64,000 nucleotides of DNA from Hydrangea macrophylla (Eukaryota > Streptophyta > Magnoliopsida > Cornales > Hydrangeaceae), in contig CM066998.1 in assembly GCA_033977485.1 (NCBI GenBank), positions 51,240,274-51,304,273 on the forward strand. The letters run 5' to 3'. Both the position numbers and the translations under genes were made by a program. Shown here one piece after another: positions 54,340-64,000 of this stretch. The notes beneath the pieces are model-generated. The model ran no database searches and was not told where the DNA came from. It saw only the letters and a list, made by a program, of their open reading frames with translations. Within the stretch, counting starts at the first letter, position 1, and each line of letters opens with the position of its first letter.

Positions 54340-56718
54340 TATCACACCCCAACCCGCCTTGACGGATTAGGACATGTGTAACAAGACTATACTTGCCCCA
54401 AACTATACCAAATATTGCAAGAAAACAGTAATTAAAGTGTCATTAAAAAAGGCTTTACTGTGACAAAACAGACCCAAGGGAAAAATGGTGATTCATAAAA
54501 GATAGTAAAATTTTATACCAAAATAAAGATCTTTGAGTCTCGGTTCCAACGCAAAAAACGACGCACGAATCCGAGTTTTCTAGAAAGAATTATGCACATT
54601 TTTGTAAAAGTCGGTGTGCTGTGAAAACATAGGCGGATCAATCTGCCCTTTGTACCCGGATCAATCCGCCTTTTAACCCGGATCGATCCATGTTTTGCAA
54701 AATTGAAATCTGCTGCTAAAAAATATGTTTTTACAACTCCAAAATTTATCCAAGTTCCATTTTGATTCCAAACCTTCCAAAACTCTTGGGAACACCATCC
54801 AAACACTCATAAACATATCAACAACATATTTAAGCTTCCACAAATATTTTAAACATAACCCAAACCTCAATCAAATTAAGAATTAGTCATAAAATCTCAA
54901 ATTTCACACAAGTAGTAAAGAGATGGAAATTCCTTTACCAAGTTAAATTTAAAAGCCTTCAATAACTTGTTTTAACCAAAAACCATCCAACCATCAAATG
55001 AGGTTCCATAATTCATTTCCAAATACCTGTAAGTTCACTTAATCATCAAAGTTCATGAAAATTCATTTGAAAGAACAAACTTACATTCTTTTATAAAAGC
55101 TAGACTCATCATGAGTCCAAAGGCTCAAAACAAAACTTAAACTCAATAGATATGCAATCAACATATTAACAAGTTCCAAACCACATCTTATAGCATTAAG
55201 AGTTGGTGCTTAGCATTACACAACTTACAAAATAAGTTTGTAACCCAAATACAACTTGTTCTCCCAATGAAACCATTTATAACTACAACACTACAATCAT
55301 GAGTCCCAACTCTACCAAGACTAACATAATGACAACCCTATGAATATATAAACAAAACGATACTTCGCCCGGATTCCCGATCATTTCAATAACCACACAG
55401 AAAACAGTTTTGTTTTGAGCTTATGCTTAGTAAATACTCGAACCATGCCATTGGAGTATGAAATGTGCATATGCAATATTTAGCAACTCAATGATAAACA
55501 AGTCACTGGTAAGTCAAGTAACTAATCACCATCGCATCGAACCCAAGATTTGGGGCCTTTTCTTACTTTACCATCGCATGTAGCAAAAACACACGCTCTC
55601 ATGTGACCATAGTCAAATCATTGTGGTCGTCACCATCATCCCCTTTTTCTTGATGAAAATATCGTCCCGTCAATACGGGCTAAATAATAGTGATCATTAC
55701 TTAACATCCATTGACCCATATAAACACATAAACATGTCAACATATCGCATAGCAATTTCAGAAATTTTGACAAGTTAAGCTCTACTTAACACATGCTTTA
55801 TCTACTAATTCAAGAACGAAGCATTCTATCACATTCAATATCACATAAGCATCATTTAACACCCAATTTAGGATTAGAGTATTCACATCACAAATTGTTC
55901 CAATTAAAGCCTAGAAACCCCGAATTCCTTGTAAATATTAGCCTTAGTTATCTCCGGTGATAATCCTACATGTAAATATCACGTATATGTATCGTCACCT
56001 CAAAGAGGGTCGCGGAAAAAACGTCAACGAAACTGAAAAACAAAGGTATATAAACAATCCTCTCACCTCCATGATTCCTTACGGCTCCAATCTGCGAAAC
56101 GGTGTACCAACGGCGAAGACGGCGGAGCGTTTCTCTAATGGCCGAAATTCTCCTTCCTGTAACTATTTTCTTGTTTTTGATTGTAATATAGGGGATGTGT
56201 CATTGCTAGAAGTGCCAACCTCTTAGGCTTCCTAAGCCAAATTTTGTTTATTTACATTTACACCCCCAACATTTCTTTAAGCTTTATTATGAGATCCCCT
56301 AAACAATTATATTATCTACCCAATATCTAAGTGGGTATTTGTCTATGTCACGCATGGGTCCTAATCGTGGTCTCACATATTTTGTGAAGTTGCTAGTTAA
56401 CCTATCAATTATGAATCTGGTTCCAATTCACTCTCACACGGGTACCCGAACTGGCACCATAAAGATCACAACTAATAATAAAATATTAAAAGAGTTCAAC
56501 AAATATTTTTTTAATCATATAAATGCAACTAAATGCAATTTATTTAATCTGGACCTCCCATGGGTCCCACTTCATATCTGTCCAGCTGTGTCCTTTAATC
56601 AAGCACCTATCATGTTGGGGTAACTGGAACTTGCCCAAATATCATATGCTATTAATTTTTACTAACTAATGCATGCAAACATAAGTATTATCCCATTCCT
56701 TCGGGTACGGGTATTACA
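54340..56718 (-). mobile_element. 3' LTR of a chromovirus
   Basis: Plus-strand ends TATCACACCCC (expected TG changed to TA) and GGGTATTACA, 2379 bp. Next to its right end on minus is a purine tract (AAAAAAAAAGGGAGAAA). It contains a three-fold GGATCAATCC array at 54635-54690. The two short frames at 54513-54870 are not convincing. Confidence 0.78.
54635..54690. promoter_or_regulatory. Three GGATCRATCC palindromes, 22-23 bp steps
   Basis: GATC cores at 54636, 54659 and 54681. Confidence 0.82.
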
Positions 56719-57300
56719 TTTCTCCCTTTTTTTTTTGAAGTATGTCCTCAAACTTTTCATACCTTAAGAATCGAACAAGTGAGGATACTTTTCTCAAATC
56801 TCATCTTCACGTTCCCAAGTCGCCTCCTCTACCGAGTGATTATACCATAACACCATAACTAGAGGAACGACTTTGGTTCTCAACACTTGATCTTTCCTGT
56901 CTAAGATTCGAGCTGGATGTTCAACATAAGTTAAGTCTTCTCGAACCATCAATTGTTCTGGAGTAATATGGTGACTTGAATCTGATAAGCAACGTCATAA
57001 CATAGAAACATGAAATACATTATGAATGTTAGCCAATTCTTGTGGCAATTCTAACTGATATGCGATAGGATCAACTCTATCTAAAATCAAATAAGGTCCT
57101 ACAAACCTTGGATTCAACTTGCCCTGCTTTTTGAACCTTGTTATGCCCTTCGAAGGCGTTACTTTCAAGAAAACATGATCACCTACCTCGAATTCCAACG
57201 GTCTTCTACCAGTATCCGCGTAACTCTTATATCAACTCTGAGCTACTTTTAGCCCATTGTTTAACTAACTTGATTTTGTCAGTGGTGATTTGTACGATCT
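56719..57300 (-). pseudogene. Integrase C-terminal part and chromodomain
   Basis: FEVGDHVFLKVTPSKGITRF, LNPRFVGPYLILDRVDPIAY and LANIHNVFHVSML (56995-57198), then, past a stop, HPARILDRKDQVLRTKVV, VLWYNHSVEEATWEREDE and EKYPHLF (about 56770-56960). This is a chromodomain as in Tekay/Del elements. In this family the domain directs integration to chromatin. Confidence 0.8.
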
Positions 57301-57960
57301 CGGGGTCCTAATAGTTGCTTTTTCCCAACTTCTGTCCAGCACACCGGTGATCTACATTTCGACCATATAATGCCTCATAAGGCGCCATCCCAATACTCGT
57401 TTAGAAACTATTATTATAAGAGAATTCCAACAATGGTAAATGAGTTTCCCAATCTAACTTTAAATCCATAACACATCTTTGAAGCATATCTTCCAAAATC
57501 TGAATAAATCATTCGGATTGACCGTCTGTCTGAGGATGAAAAGTTGTGCTAAAGTGCAAGGCTATCCCCCTTGCCTTTTGTAAACTCTCCCAAAACCTAG
57601 ACACAAAACTTGTGTCCTGATCTGACACAATAGATACTGGTGTCCCAAGTAATCTGATCATTTCTCTAATATAAAACTCTGCCAGTTTTGTCGGATCACG
57701 AGTCTTAATTGGCAAGAAATGGGTTAACTTCGTCAACCGATCAAGGATCACCCAAATACTATCATTAGACTTAGGAGACCGCATCAAACCTGTTATAAAA
57801 TCCATAGTGATATGGTCCCATTTCCATTCCGGTATCTTTAACAGTTGTACTTCTCTGGCGGGTCGTTGATGTTCTATTTTTACTTGTTGACAAGTTATAC
57901 ACTTAGCCACAAACTCGGTAACTTCCCGCTTCATACCACTCCACCAATACACTTCTCACA
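57301..57960 (-). pseudogene. Integrase core of the chromovirus
   Basis: MYWWSGMKREVTEFVAKCIT, CQQVK completes the zinc-binding part. DHITMDFITGL has the first Asp, VSIVSDQDTSF the second and FHPQTDGQSE the Glu. After a stop at about 57508 the reading resumes with DMLQRCVMDLKLDWETHLPL and FSYNNSF. Typical of Tekay/Del chromoviruses. Confidence 0.85.
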
Positions 57961-58799
57961 AATCTCTATACATCTTGGTACTACCCGGATGCATGGAATA
58001 CCTCATATTGTGAGCTTCTTCCATAATCTTATCTTTCAACTCTTGGATATTAGGAACACATAAACGATTAATATACCTCAACACATTATTCTAAAAACTG
58101 AACTCTGGCCATTTACCCTCAGGTAACTCTTTAACTATTTTCTTAAAATTTGGATCCAAAAGCTAACTTATCTTGATTTCATCAGTCAAACTCGGTTGTG
58201 CTATGATAGCCGCCATTAAACCATCTTGAACTCTGGGAATTACTTCAAGTTCCAATTGCTCAAATTTGTGCACTAACTTTGCTTGAGCTGCTAAAGAATA
58301 AGCCAAGTTATCTGACGACTTTCGACTCAAAGCATCGACAACTAGGTTAGTTTTACTCGGATGGCACTGAATCTTCAACTCATAATCTTTCATTAATTCC
58401 AGCCATCTTCTCTGCCTCATGTTTAGCTCCCTTTGGGTAAACAAATATTTTAAAATGTTATGACCTGTAAATATTTTACACATTTCCCGGTATAAGTAGT
58501 GACGCCAAATTTTTAATGCGAAGATTAACGCCCCAACTCCAAGTCATGGGTTGGGTAATTCTTCTCGTGTGTCCTCAACTGCCTCGAACCCAAGCTATCA
58601 CTTTACCCTCCTGTATTAGAATATATCCTAGGCCCTGATGAGAAGCATCACTGTATATACTAAAACCTCCAATACCTGACGGAATGGCCAATATCAGTGC
58701 TGAATTCAACTTGCCTTTCAACGTTTGAAAACATTCTTCACATTCTTTATTCCACATAAAAGCCATATACTTTTTCATTAACTGCATCATTAGAGTTGC
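57961..58799 (-). pseudogene. RNase H region of the chromovirus, cut at 58799
   Basis: From the right: MKKYMAFMWNKECEECFQTL, LKGKLNSALILAIPSG, FSIYSDASHQGLGYILIQEG (Asp of RNase H in YSDAS), then a frameshift, TGHNILKYLFTQRELNMRQR, RWLELMKDYELKIQCHP, VVDALSRKS. RT is missing because the Athila-like LTR begins at 58800. It should lie beyond the right edge of the window. Confidence 0.82.
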
Positions 58800-59579
58800 T
58801 GATATTGTCAAAATCAAGTTCTTATTTAACCCTATTAAAGATGTAGTATAATGGAAATAGAGTGTCGAGTCCACAGGGATTGGAATGCAACAATGCTTGG
58901 TGGGCGCTAAAAGACCAATTATCAAGCGGGAAGAAATTACCAAACTAAGAAATAAAATTGAGTCTTTTCGACTTTGGATTCGATTCAATTTGTGTTAATT
59001 GATTAACTTATACTACAATGACTATTTAGAAAACGTGAAGTAAATTTGAACAAAGCTATGGCCTAAGTTTAATTACAAATTTGGAGTTTTGTAAATGGAG
59101 TAATTGAGGTTGGGGAGCATTCCTCCACCTTGGACCAAACAACACATGGCTCTCATACTTGTAGCACTTTTTAGAGTAGAAAATTCCATTGTGGCAAACT
59201 ATCAAACATGTGGTAGTCAACCAACATGTTAGATAGATGTTCTAATGCAATACATAGGTATGTGGTTAGGGTTTAGAGATTTAACAACTGTAATACCTGT
59301 AATTTCTCTACGTGCAATAATACGAGTTTTATGAATTTCTATATCTGGTCTATTATTATATTATTATTTTATTTGTGTGACTGTATCAGTGTAATGTAAT
59401 TACTAATTAGACTATAATCACAGTACCGACTCGACCGTAATTAGAATTAACTTAGTCCCGTACCTGGACCCGGACATCAGAAATAATACCCGTCTGCACG
59501 TAAACCGAGATCAACACACATAACGAGAAACTTATGCACGCAAACTGAGAAAGTAACACAAAACCCGAGGTGGGTCCCA

Positions 59580-59700
59580 CCATAGCCGGCCACATGGAAG
59601 CTACATGCAACTCCATTGACACATGTCACCACCCCATGTGACACTTGTCCACTTGTAGGACACTTGTCCTAGCATGCATACATGCATGTGACACCTAGCA
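59580..59700. promoter_or_regulatory. CATG-core word cluster upstream of the TATA box
   Basis: CACATGG, ACATGCA, ACATGTCA, CATGTGACA, GCATGCATACATGCATG, CATGTGACACC crowd the 130 bp before ATTATATAAGC. The solo LTR at 22071 has a comparable CATGG/CATGC-rich part at 22870-23000. Confidence 0.55.
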
Positions 59701-61150
59701 CAAGTCTTGCATTATATAAGCTTCCATGCATATGCATTTTTAGTTCTTTTAGTACATTACAATCTGCATTTAGAGAGGAAGTTAGGAGACTTGCATGTCC
59801 ATGAGAAAAATAGAAGAGAAGATAGAGGATTAGAAGAGGAGGAAGAAGAAGATTCCATCACTTGAAGCTTGTGTCCAAGCTTCTTAAGCTCAAATCCAAA
59901 GCCCAAGCTCAATTTCAAGTTTATGTGAGTATTCTAACTCACTTTAGAACCTATATAGTATGTAGTAATGTTTATTAAGTGCTTGATGTTGATAGTTTGA
60001 GAGATCCATGCCATGCAAGATAAATTTTCAAATCTGGGAAGCAGAAACTTCTAGCAGAGTGTTGTTTAGTAAAACAAACATTTCGAGCAGTTAGAAAATG
60101 GGAATGAGGCTAGGTTTTTTTGTGGTGAAAGCTAACTCATTTATCTACAAATAACTCTTCTATAGCACAGTCTGAAAATCATTTCTTCATAGGTGAAATG
60201 TACATGCAACGAAGTACTTTAAATCTGAGAAACAGAAACCTCCAGCAGAATGCAGTTTAGTAAAATGAGTGTTTCAAGCAGCTCCGAAATCTGAATTAAG
60301 CTAGGTTTTTTTGTGGAGAAAGCTAATTCATTTATCTACAAATAACTCTTCTATAGCCTGGTCTAAAAATGACTCCATGATAGGTAAAATGCACATGCAA
60401 CGCAGTCCTATAAATCTGGGACAGAGCAGTCCGAAAATATAGAAATGTCTAAGTAAAATAAATATTTTGAGTAGCTCAAAAATGCAATTGAAGCTAGATT
60501 TTTTTGTACATGAAACTAATCCAATTATCTACAATGTTCTAGTTTTGAGTTTGATCTACAAATCAATTTATCATGCCCAAATAAATCATATCAATTCAGT
60601 CGACATAGTAAAATTAATTCCTGGCAGATTGTATAACTACTTGTATGATGTGTTTATTAATGATGCTTGCTTTCCGGTACCTATGTGGTTATGGATATCT
60701 TATGCTATGGTAGTGCTATCGCGTATATGAGTATGTTAAGGGTTTCATCTATATGGTTATTGATATCAAATCCATGTCATAGATCCACGAGCTACACGCT
60801 AGGTTTCCGTTGTTATGAATATAGTATGATGACCATAGAGAATTCATACCCAAGCTATAAGTATGTTGTACGGCATGATTATGGCGTTGATAGTGATTGG
60901 ATAAGTTTCCATTGTAAGTATATTACAACATAAAACAGGATGACGGATGCATAAATGTAACTTCGAAAGTATATTCGGAAGTCCATTAATGAACTGAATT
61001 CTGAAATGAGTGACGAACGCGCGGTCGGGAAAATATAAGGGTCGGTTGGGCTATGTTAGAAGCAGATTATGATAAGGATAATTGTCGGATAGATAATCTG
61101 GGCAATGGAGATCAGGATAGTAAGAAAAAGGGATGTGCTATTGAGTTGTG

Positions 61151-61975
61151 AAGCGGTGATTCTTTGAGTAAAGACTCCTTTCGGTTCTTCGTGACGAAAT
61201 GGATGTTCTTGTACTCCGTAACGCTTTCGGTTCTTCGTGACGAAGCGGTGATTCTTTGAGTAAAGACTCCTTTCGGTTCTTCGTGATAAAATGGATGTTC
61301 TTGTACTCCGTAACGCTTTCGGTTCTTCGTGACGAAGCGGTGATTCTTTGAGTAAAGACTCCTTTCGGTTCTTCGTGACGAAATGGATGTTCTTGTACTC
61401 CGTAACGCTTTCGGTTCTTCGTGACGAAGCGATGATTCTTTGAGTAAAGACTCCTTTCGGTTCTTCGTGACGAAATGGATGTTCTTGTACTCCGTAACGC
61501 TTTCGGTTCTTCGTGACGAAGCGGTGATTTTTGAGTAAAGACTCCTTTCGGTTCTTAGTGACGAAATGGATGTTCTTGTACTCCGTAACGCTTTCGGTTC
61601 TTCGTGACGAAGCGGTGATTCTTTGAGTAAAGACTCCTTTCGGTTCTTCGTGACGAACTGGATGTTCTTGTACTCCGTAACGCTTTCGGTTCTTCGTGAC
61701 GAAGCGGTGATTCTTTGAGTAAAGACTCCTTTCGGTTCTTCGTGACGAAATGGATGTTCTTGTACTCCGTAACGCTTTCGGTTCTTCGTGACGAAGCGGT
61801 GATTCTTTGAGTAAAGACTCCTTTCGGTTCTTCGTGACGAAATGGATGTTCTTGTACTCCGTAACGCTTTCGGTTCTTCGTGACGAAGCGGTGATTTTTG
61901 AGTGAAGACTCCTTTCGGTTCTTCGTGACGAAATGGATGTTCTTGCACTCCTTAACACTTCGGTTCTTCTTGACG
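61151..61975. repeat. 92-bp tandem array, nine copies
   Basis: Units start AAGCGGTGATTCTTTGAG at 61151, 61243, 61335, 61427, 61519, 61610, 61702, 61794 and 61886 (two copies lack a base or two). Each unit holds CTTTCGGTTCTTCGTGACGAA twice, which includes the inverted repeat TTCG-TGA-CGAA. Copies are nearly identical. Long frames across it are by-products. Confidence 0.93.
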
Positions 61976-61977
61976 AA

Positions 61978-62095
61978 GTGGTTGATGAAAGATGTTTTGG
62001 TCTATGAAAGATGTTTTGGTTGATGAAAGACGAAGTGGTTGATGAAAGATGTTTTGGTTGATGAAAGATGAAGTGGTTGATGAAAGATGGTTTGG
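61978..62095. repeat. Short tandem repeat GTTGATGAAAGATG
   Basis: Five or six copies of TTGATGAAAGATG with GTTTTGG or AAGTGG between, directly after the 92-bp array. Confidence 0.85.
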
Positions 62096-62807
62096 TTAGC
62101 AAGGGACACTTTGGGTTTGTAAATGATGTCGGATGTTAGAAATGAATGGTAGTGGCATTAAGAATGTCTAGACGGGTCTCCTGAATTGTTTGTATTCCTT
62201 TCGAATACGTAGTCGGGTACGCTACTAGTTATAATTCGACGGTGAGAACGTAAAGATCCTAAAAGATATGTTGAAAGGTAGTAAATGTATTCCTATTGTG
62301 TTTTACTATATATGTTCCATTTGATTTAGCTTACTCACTCAGCTTTCATAAGCTGACGACGTTCATGTCGCTGGACATTCCCATGTCCAGCTTATCCAGG
62401 TAACGAGTACACGGGTTATGATGCTACGCAAGCGGAGAACGTTGAAGAAGATTACACTGAAGATGACTATGGTTATGCTAGTTAGAGAGGAGACTAGCAG
62501 TTATCCTCTGTAAATGTTTTGATTATAACCAGAAGACTTAGCATATATTTTGTTATAGCTTTTGTAAGGCCCTAGAGCCATAAGACTCTGATGTATCTAC
62601 CCCGATGTAATAGTTAACTAGTACTGTGGCCTTTCTTTGTAATATATGAATGTGAGCAGATGATGGTTTTATCCTTTTATTGTATCGTTTAAATATTATT
62701 ATTTGGTCATGGACAATTCGGTACTGCAACCAGTCACGTGCCTCAGGGTCCAAGATGAAAATTTTAAAATTTTCCATATTTTGGCTACGCCGGGGCGTGA
62801 CAACAAC

Positions 62808-63232
62808 TCCCAATGCTTGACATTGGAGGTGGGGTCTCAAGACATCAAACCATACACCCATGAACTCTAGAAATGCTACAAAATGTGAGAGTCCTACAAT
62901 AAAACACACTTGGGTCCAATGGTGGGTTTATGATCCCCAACCTACATGATTTAGCTACTCATAATCATAATGACAACAATATTAAAGAGAAGGGAAGAGG
63001 AAGTATACCAACTAGAGTAACCCATAATGAATGCCATAAAAATTCCAAGATGATCTTCAACAAAAAGCTTCAAAATATTCAATACAAACCCACTCTTCTC
63101 TCTCTAACACTCAATGTAAGTAGATGATAGGTAGTTGAGGAGTAATGGTGGAGAGAGGTGAGGGGACTAGAGAGAGAGAGTTTACTACCAAGGAATACAA
63201 GAAAAAGCTAACCTAAATAAAAATGTCTCTAA
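62808..63232 (-). other. Transcribed part of the second Athila-like LTR
   Basis: Between the nested solo LTR and the TATA box. No gene is seen. Confidence 0.6.
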
Positions 63233-63241
63233 CTATATATA
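63233..63241 (-). promoter_or_regulatory. TATA box of the second Athila-like LTR
   Basis: TATATATAG on minus, identical to that of the first Athila. Confidence 0.72.
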
Positions 63242-63298
63242 CCCATTACACCAAATGGCAAAGTAATAATAAAAAGAGGGAGTCATCAGCAGGAGGCG

Positions 63299-63549
63299 CG
63301 GATCGTTCCCTTCATAAAGGGCAGATCGATTTGCCTTTAATCTGGGCATTTACTAGCTTCTTGAGAAAATGCGGATCGATCCGCTCTTTTTGCCAGATCG
63401 ATCCATCTCGGGATCATTGTCGTAGAATGGCATGAGAAGATCGAGGATCGATCCCCTCAAAATGGCAGATCGATCCGCTCTTTTCAAATCTGATAGTAAG
63501 TTTAACAAGAACCCGCAGATCGATCCCCTCTAAAGGGCGGATCGATCCG
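63299..63549. promoter_or_regulatory. Strictly periodic double-palindrome array (34-bp repeat, 38-bp spacer)
   Basis: GATCG cores at 63301, 63324, 63374, 63396, 63446, 63468, 63518 and 63540: steps 23, 50, 22, 50, 22, 50, 22. Each 34-bp unit is GGATCGATCC, a CCCTC-A-rich-GGG link, GGATCGATCC. The three 38-bp spacers (63334-63371, 63406-63443, 63478-63515) are not alike. It lies just upstream of the TATA box on the LTR's sense strand. Confidence 0.9.
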
Positions 63550-63787
63550 GCTTTCTGAAACCTTTTCTGTGCCGCTCTTTTACTCCCTGGATGCTTCAAG
63601 GGTTGGATTTCACTTCACCCAAGCTTGTATAACCTACACGAAAGAGATCTTTATTAGCACAACGAGAGTAACAATAAAGAACAATCAAAAGCACAATTTT
63701 TCCTTTAACTCTTCGGTTTAAGTAATGATTCGTGTCCACTAAGCGAAAAATCATGAAGTTAAAATGCAATATTTGACACGAATCACA

Positions 63788-64000
63788 CCCCCCAACTAGC
63801 ATATTGCTAGTCTCTTAGCAACAAAGCTAACTACCAAGAGATTTAAGAATAATCTTGCACAACCATTATTTAAAATGAAATATAAACCGCTTTCGTGGGG
63901 AACACGATTGCATTGAGCGTATGCAACAAGCCGTTAAACGTCAAGGTTGCCCGTAGAGGCAGAGCGTTGTCTCCGGAGGGTTCTCAGAATGATACCCACA
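63788..64000 (-). mobile_element. 3' end of the internal region of the second Athila-like element
   Basis: On minus: ACGTTTAACGGCTTGTTGCAT, CCACGAAAGCGG, then CTAGCAATATGCTAGTTGGGG into the LTR. Colinear with 50640-50915 of the first Athila. The rest of the element is to the right of the window. Confidence 0.78.

Larger units (their letters stand above)
59289..62802 (+). mobile_element. Solo LTR of 3.5 kb, TSD ACAAC
   Basis: TGTAATACCTG to GGGGCGTGACA, flanked by ACAAC at 59284-59288 and 62803-62807. No coding capacity. It has a CATG-rich part (59580-59700), TATA box ATTATATAAGC (about 59712), a TTATGTGAGTATTC block (59922), a 92-bp tandem array and a CACTCAGCTTT block near 62336. Same family as 22071-27215. 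Confidence 0.87.
58800..63787 (-). mobile_element. 3' LTR of a second Athila-like element, split by a solo LTR
   Basis: In plus orientation from TGATATTGTCAAAA to TGACACGAATCACA, next to a PPT (GTTGGGGGG on minus) at 63788. Without the nested solo LTR it is about 1.47 kb. It inserted into the chromovirus RNase H; the flank GTTGC (58795-58799) should recur at the far end outside the window. CCCTGTGGACTCGACAC (minus, about 58870) and the TATA box GTATATATAGTT (63233-63241) match the plan of the first Athila. Confidence 0.8.

Noticed and set aside
61056..62102. Two long overlapping minus-strand ORFs (348 and 278 codons) with Arg/Ser/Thr/Glu repeats
   Set aside because: They are translations of a 92-bp tandem array in different frames inside a solo LTR. 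92 is not a multiple of three, so the frames rotate, and no start context or domain supports them.
63299..63549. A true CRISPR array
   Set aside because: The geometry is similar, but this is plant nuclear DNA in an LTR promoter, with degenerate repeats, three spacers and no cas genes.

Overview
This is intergenic plant DNA, most likely from a eudicot with a repeat-rich genome. It holds no bacterial features. Nearly every base that can be assigned belongs to LTR retrotransposons inserted into one another, with a few small DNA transposons, one SINE, one Helitron end and one probable host-gene remnant. Assignments rest on TG...CA termini, target-site duplications (TSDs), tRNA primer-binding sites (PBS), polypurine tracts (PPT) and polyprotein motifs read by eye. 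No database search was possible.

Left part (1-21583): a degenerate Tat-lineage Ty3/gypsy element lies on the minus strand. It has two RNase H domains, three gag-like domains and an RNA polymerase II CTD-like heptad array in its polyprotein. A solo LTR (11842-21574, TSD GTGCC) sits 4 bp inside the outer end of its 5' LTR. That solo LTR was itself hit by a non-coding LTR element (13630-20080, TSD GCTAC).

Middle (21584-34779): a 5.1 kb solo LTR (22071-27215, TSD CATAA) carries a MITE. Then come inverted-repeat elements, a SINE with a Tourist-like MITE in it, a GC-rich unidentified ORF, a Helitron terminus, two apparent exons of a host gene (30594-32071), a small LTR (32561-33539), and the leader of an LTR element primed by initiator-Met tRNA.

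Right part (34780-64000): a composite with three LTRs (34780-53412, TSD CAATT) belongs to a non-autonomous Tat-like family encoding an unfamiliar coiled-coil protein. It is interrupted by a 13 kb Athila-type element (39475-52533, TSD CTTTA) with gag, pol and three extra 3' ORFs. Next are the LTR of the iMet-primed element (53417-54339), then a Tekay-like chromovirus (54340-58799) cut by a second Athila-like LTR (58800-63787). That LTR contains another solo LTR (59289-62802, TSD ACAAC) bearing a 92-bp satellite-like array.

The most striking shared pattern is that unrelated LTR families each carry their own short palindrome (TCGATCGA, CAATCGATTG, GGATCGATCC, GTGCCGCGGTGGCAC), repeated at about two helical turns (19-23 bp). 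The clusters often lie just upstream of a TATA box. In the second Athila-like LTR the array is strictly regular: four 34-bp double palindromes separated by three unlike 38-bp spacers. In the first Athila the same cluster also precedes a TATA-like box inside the element, ahead of an accessory ORF.
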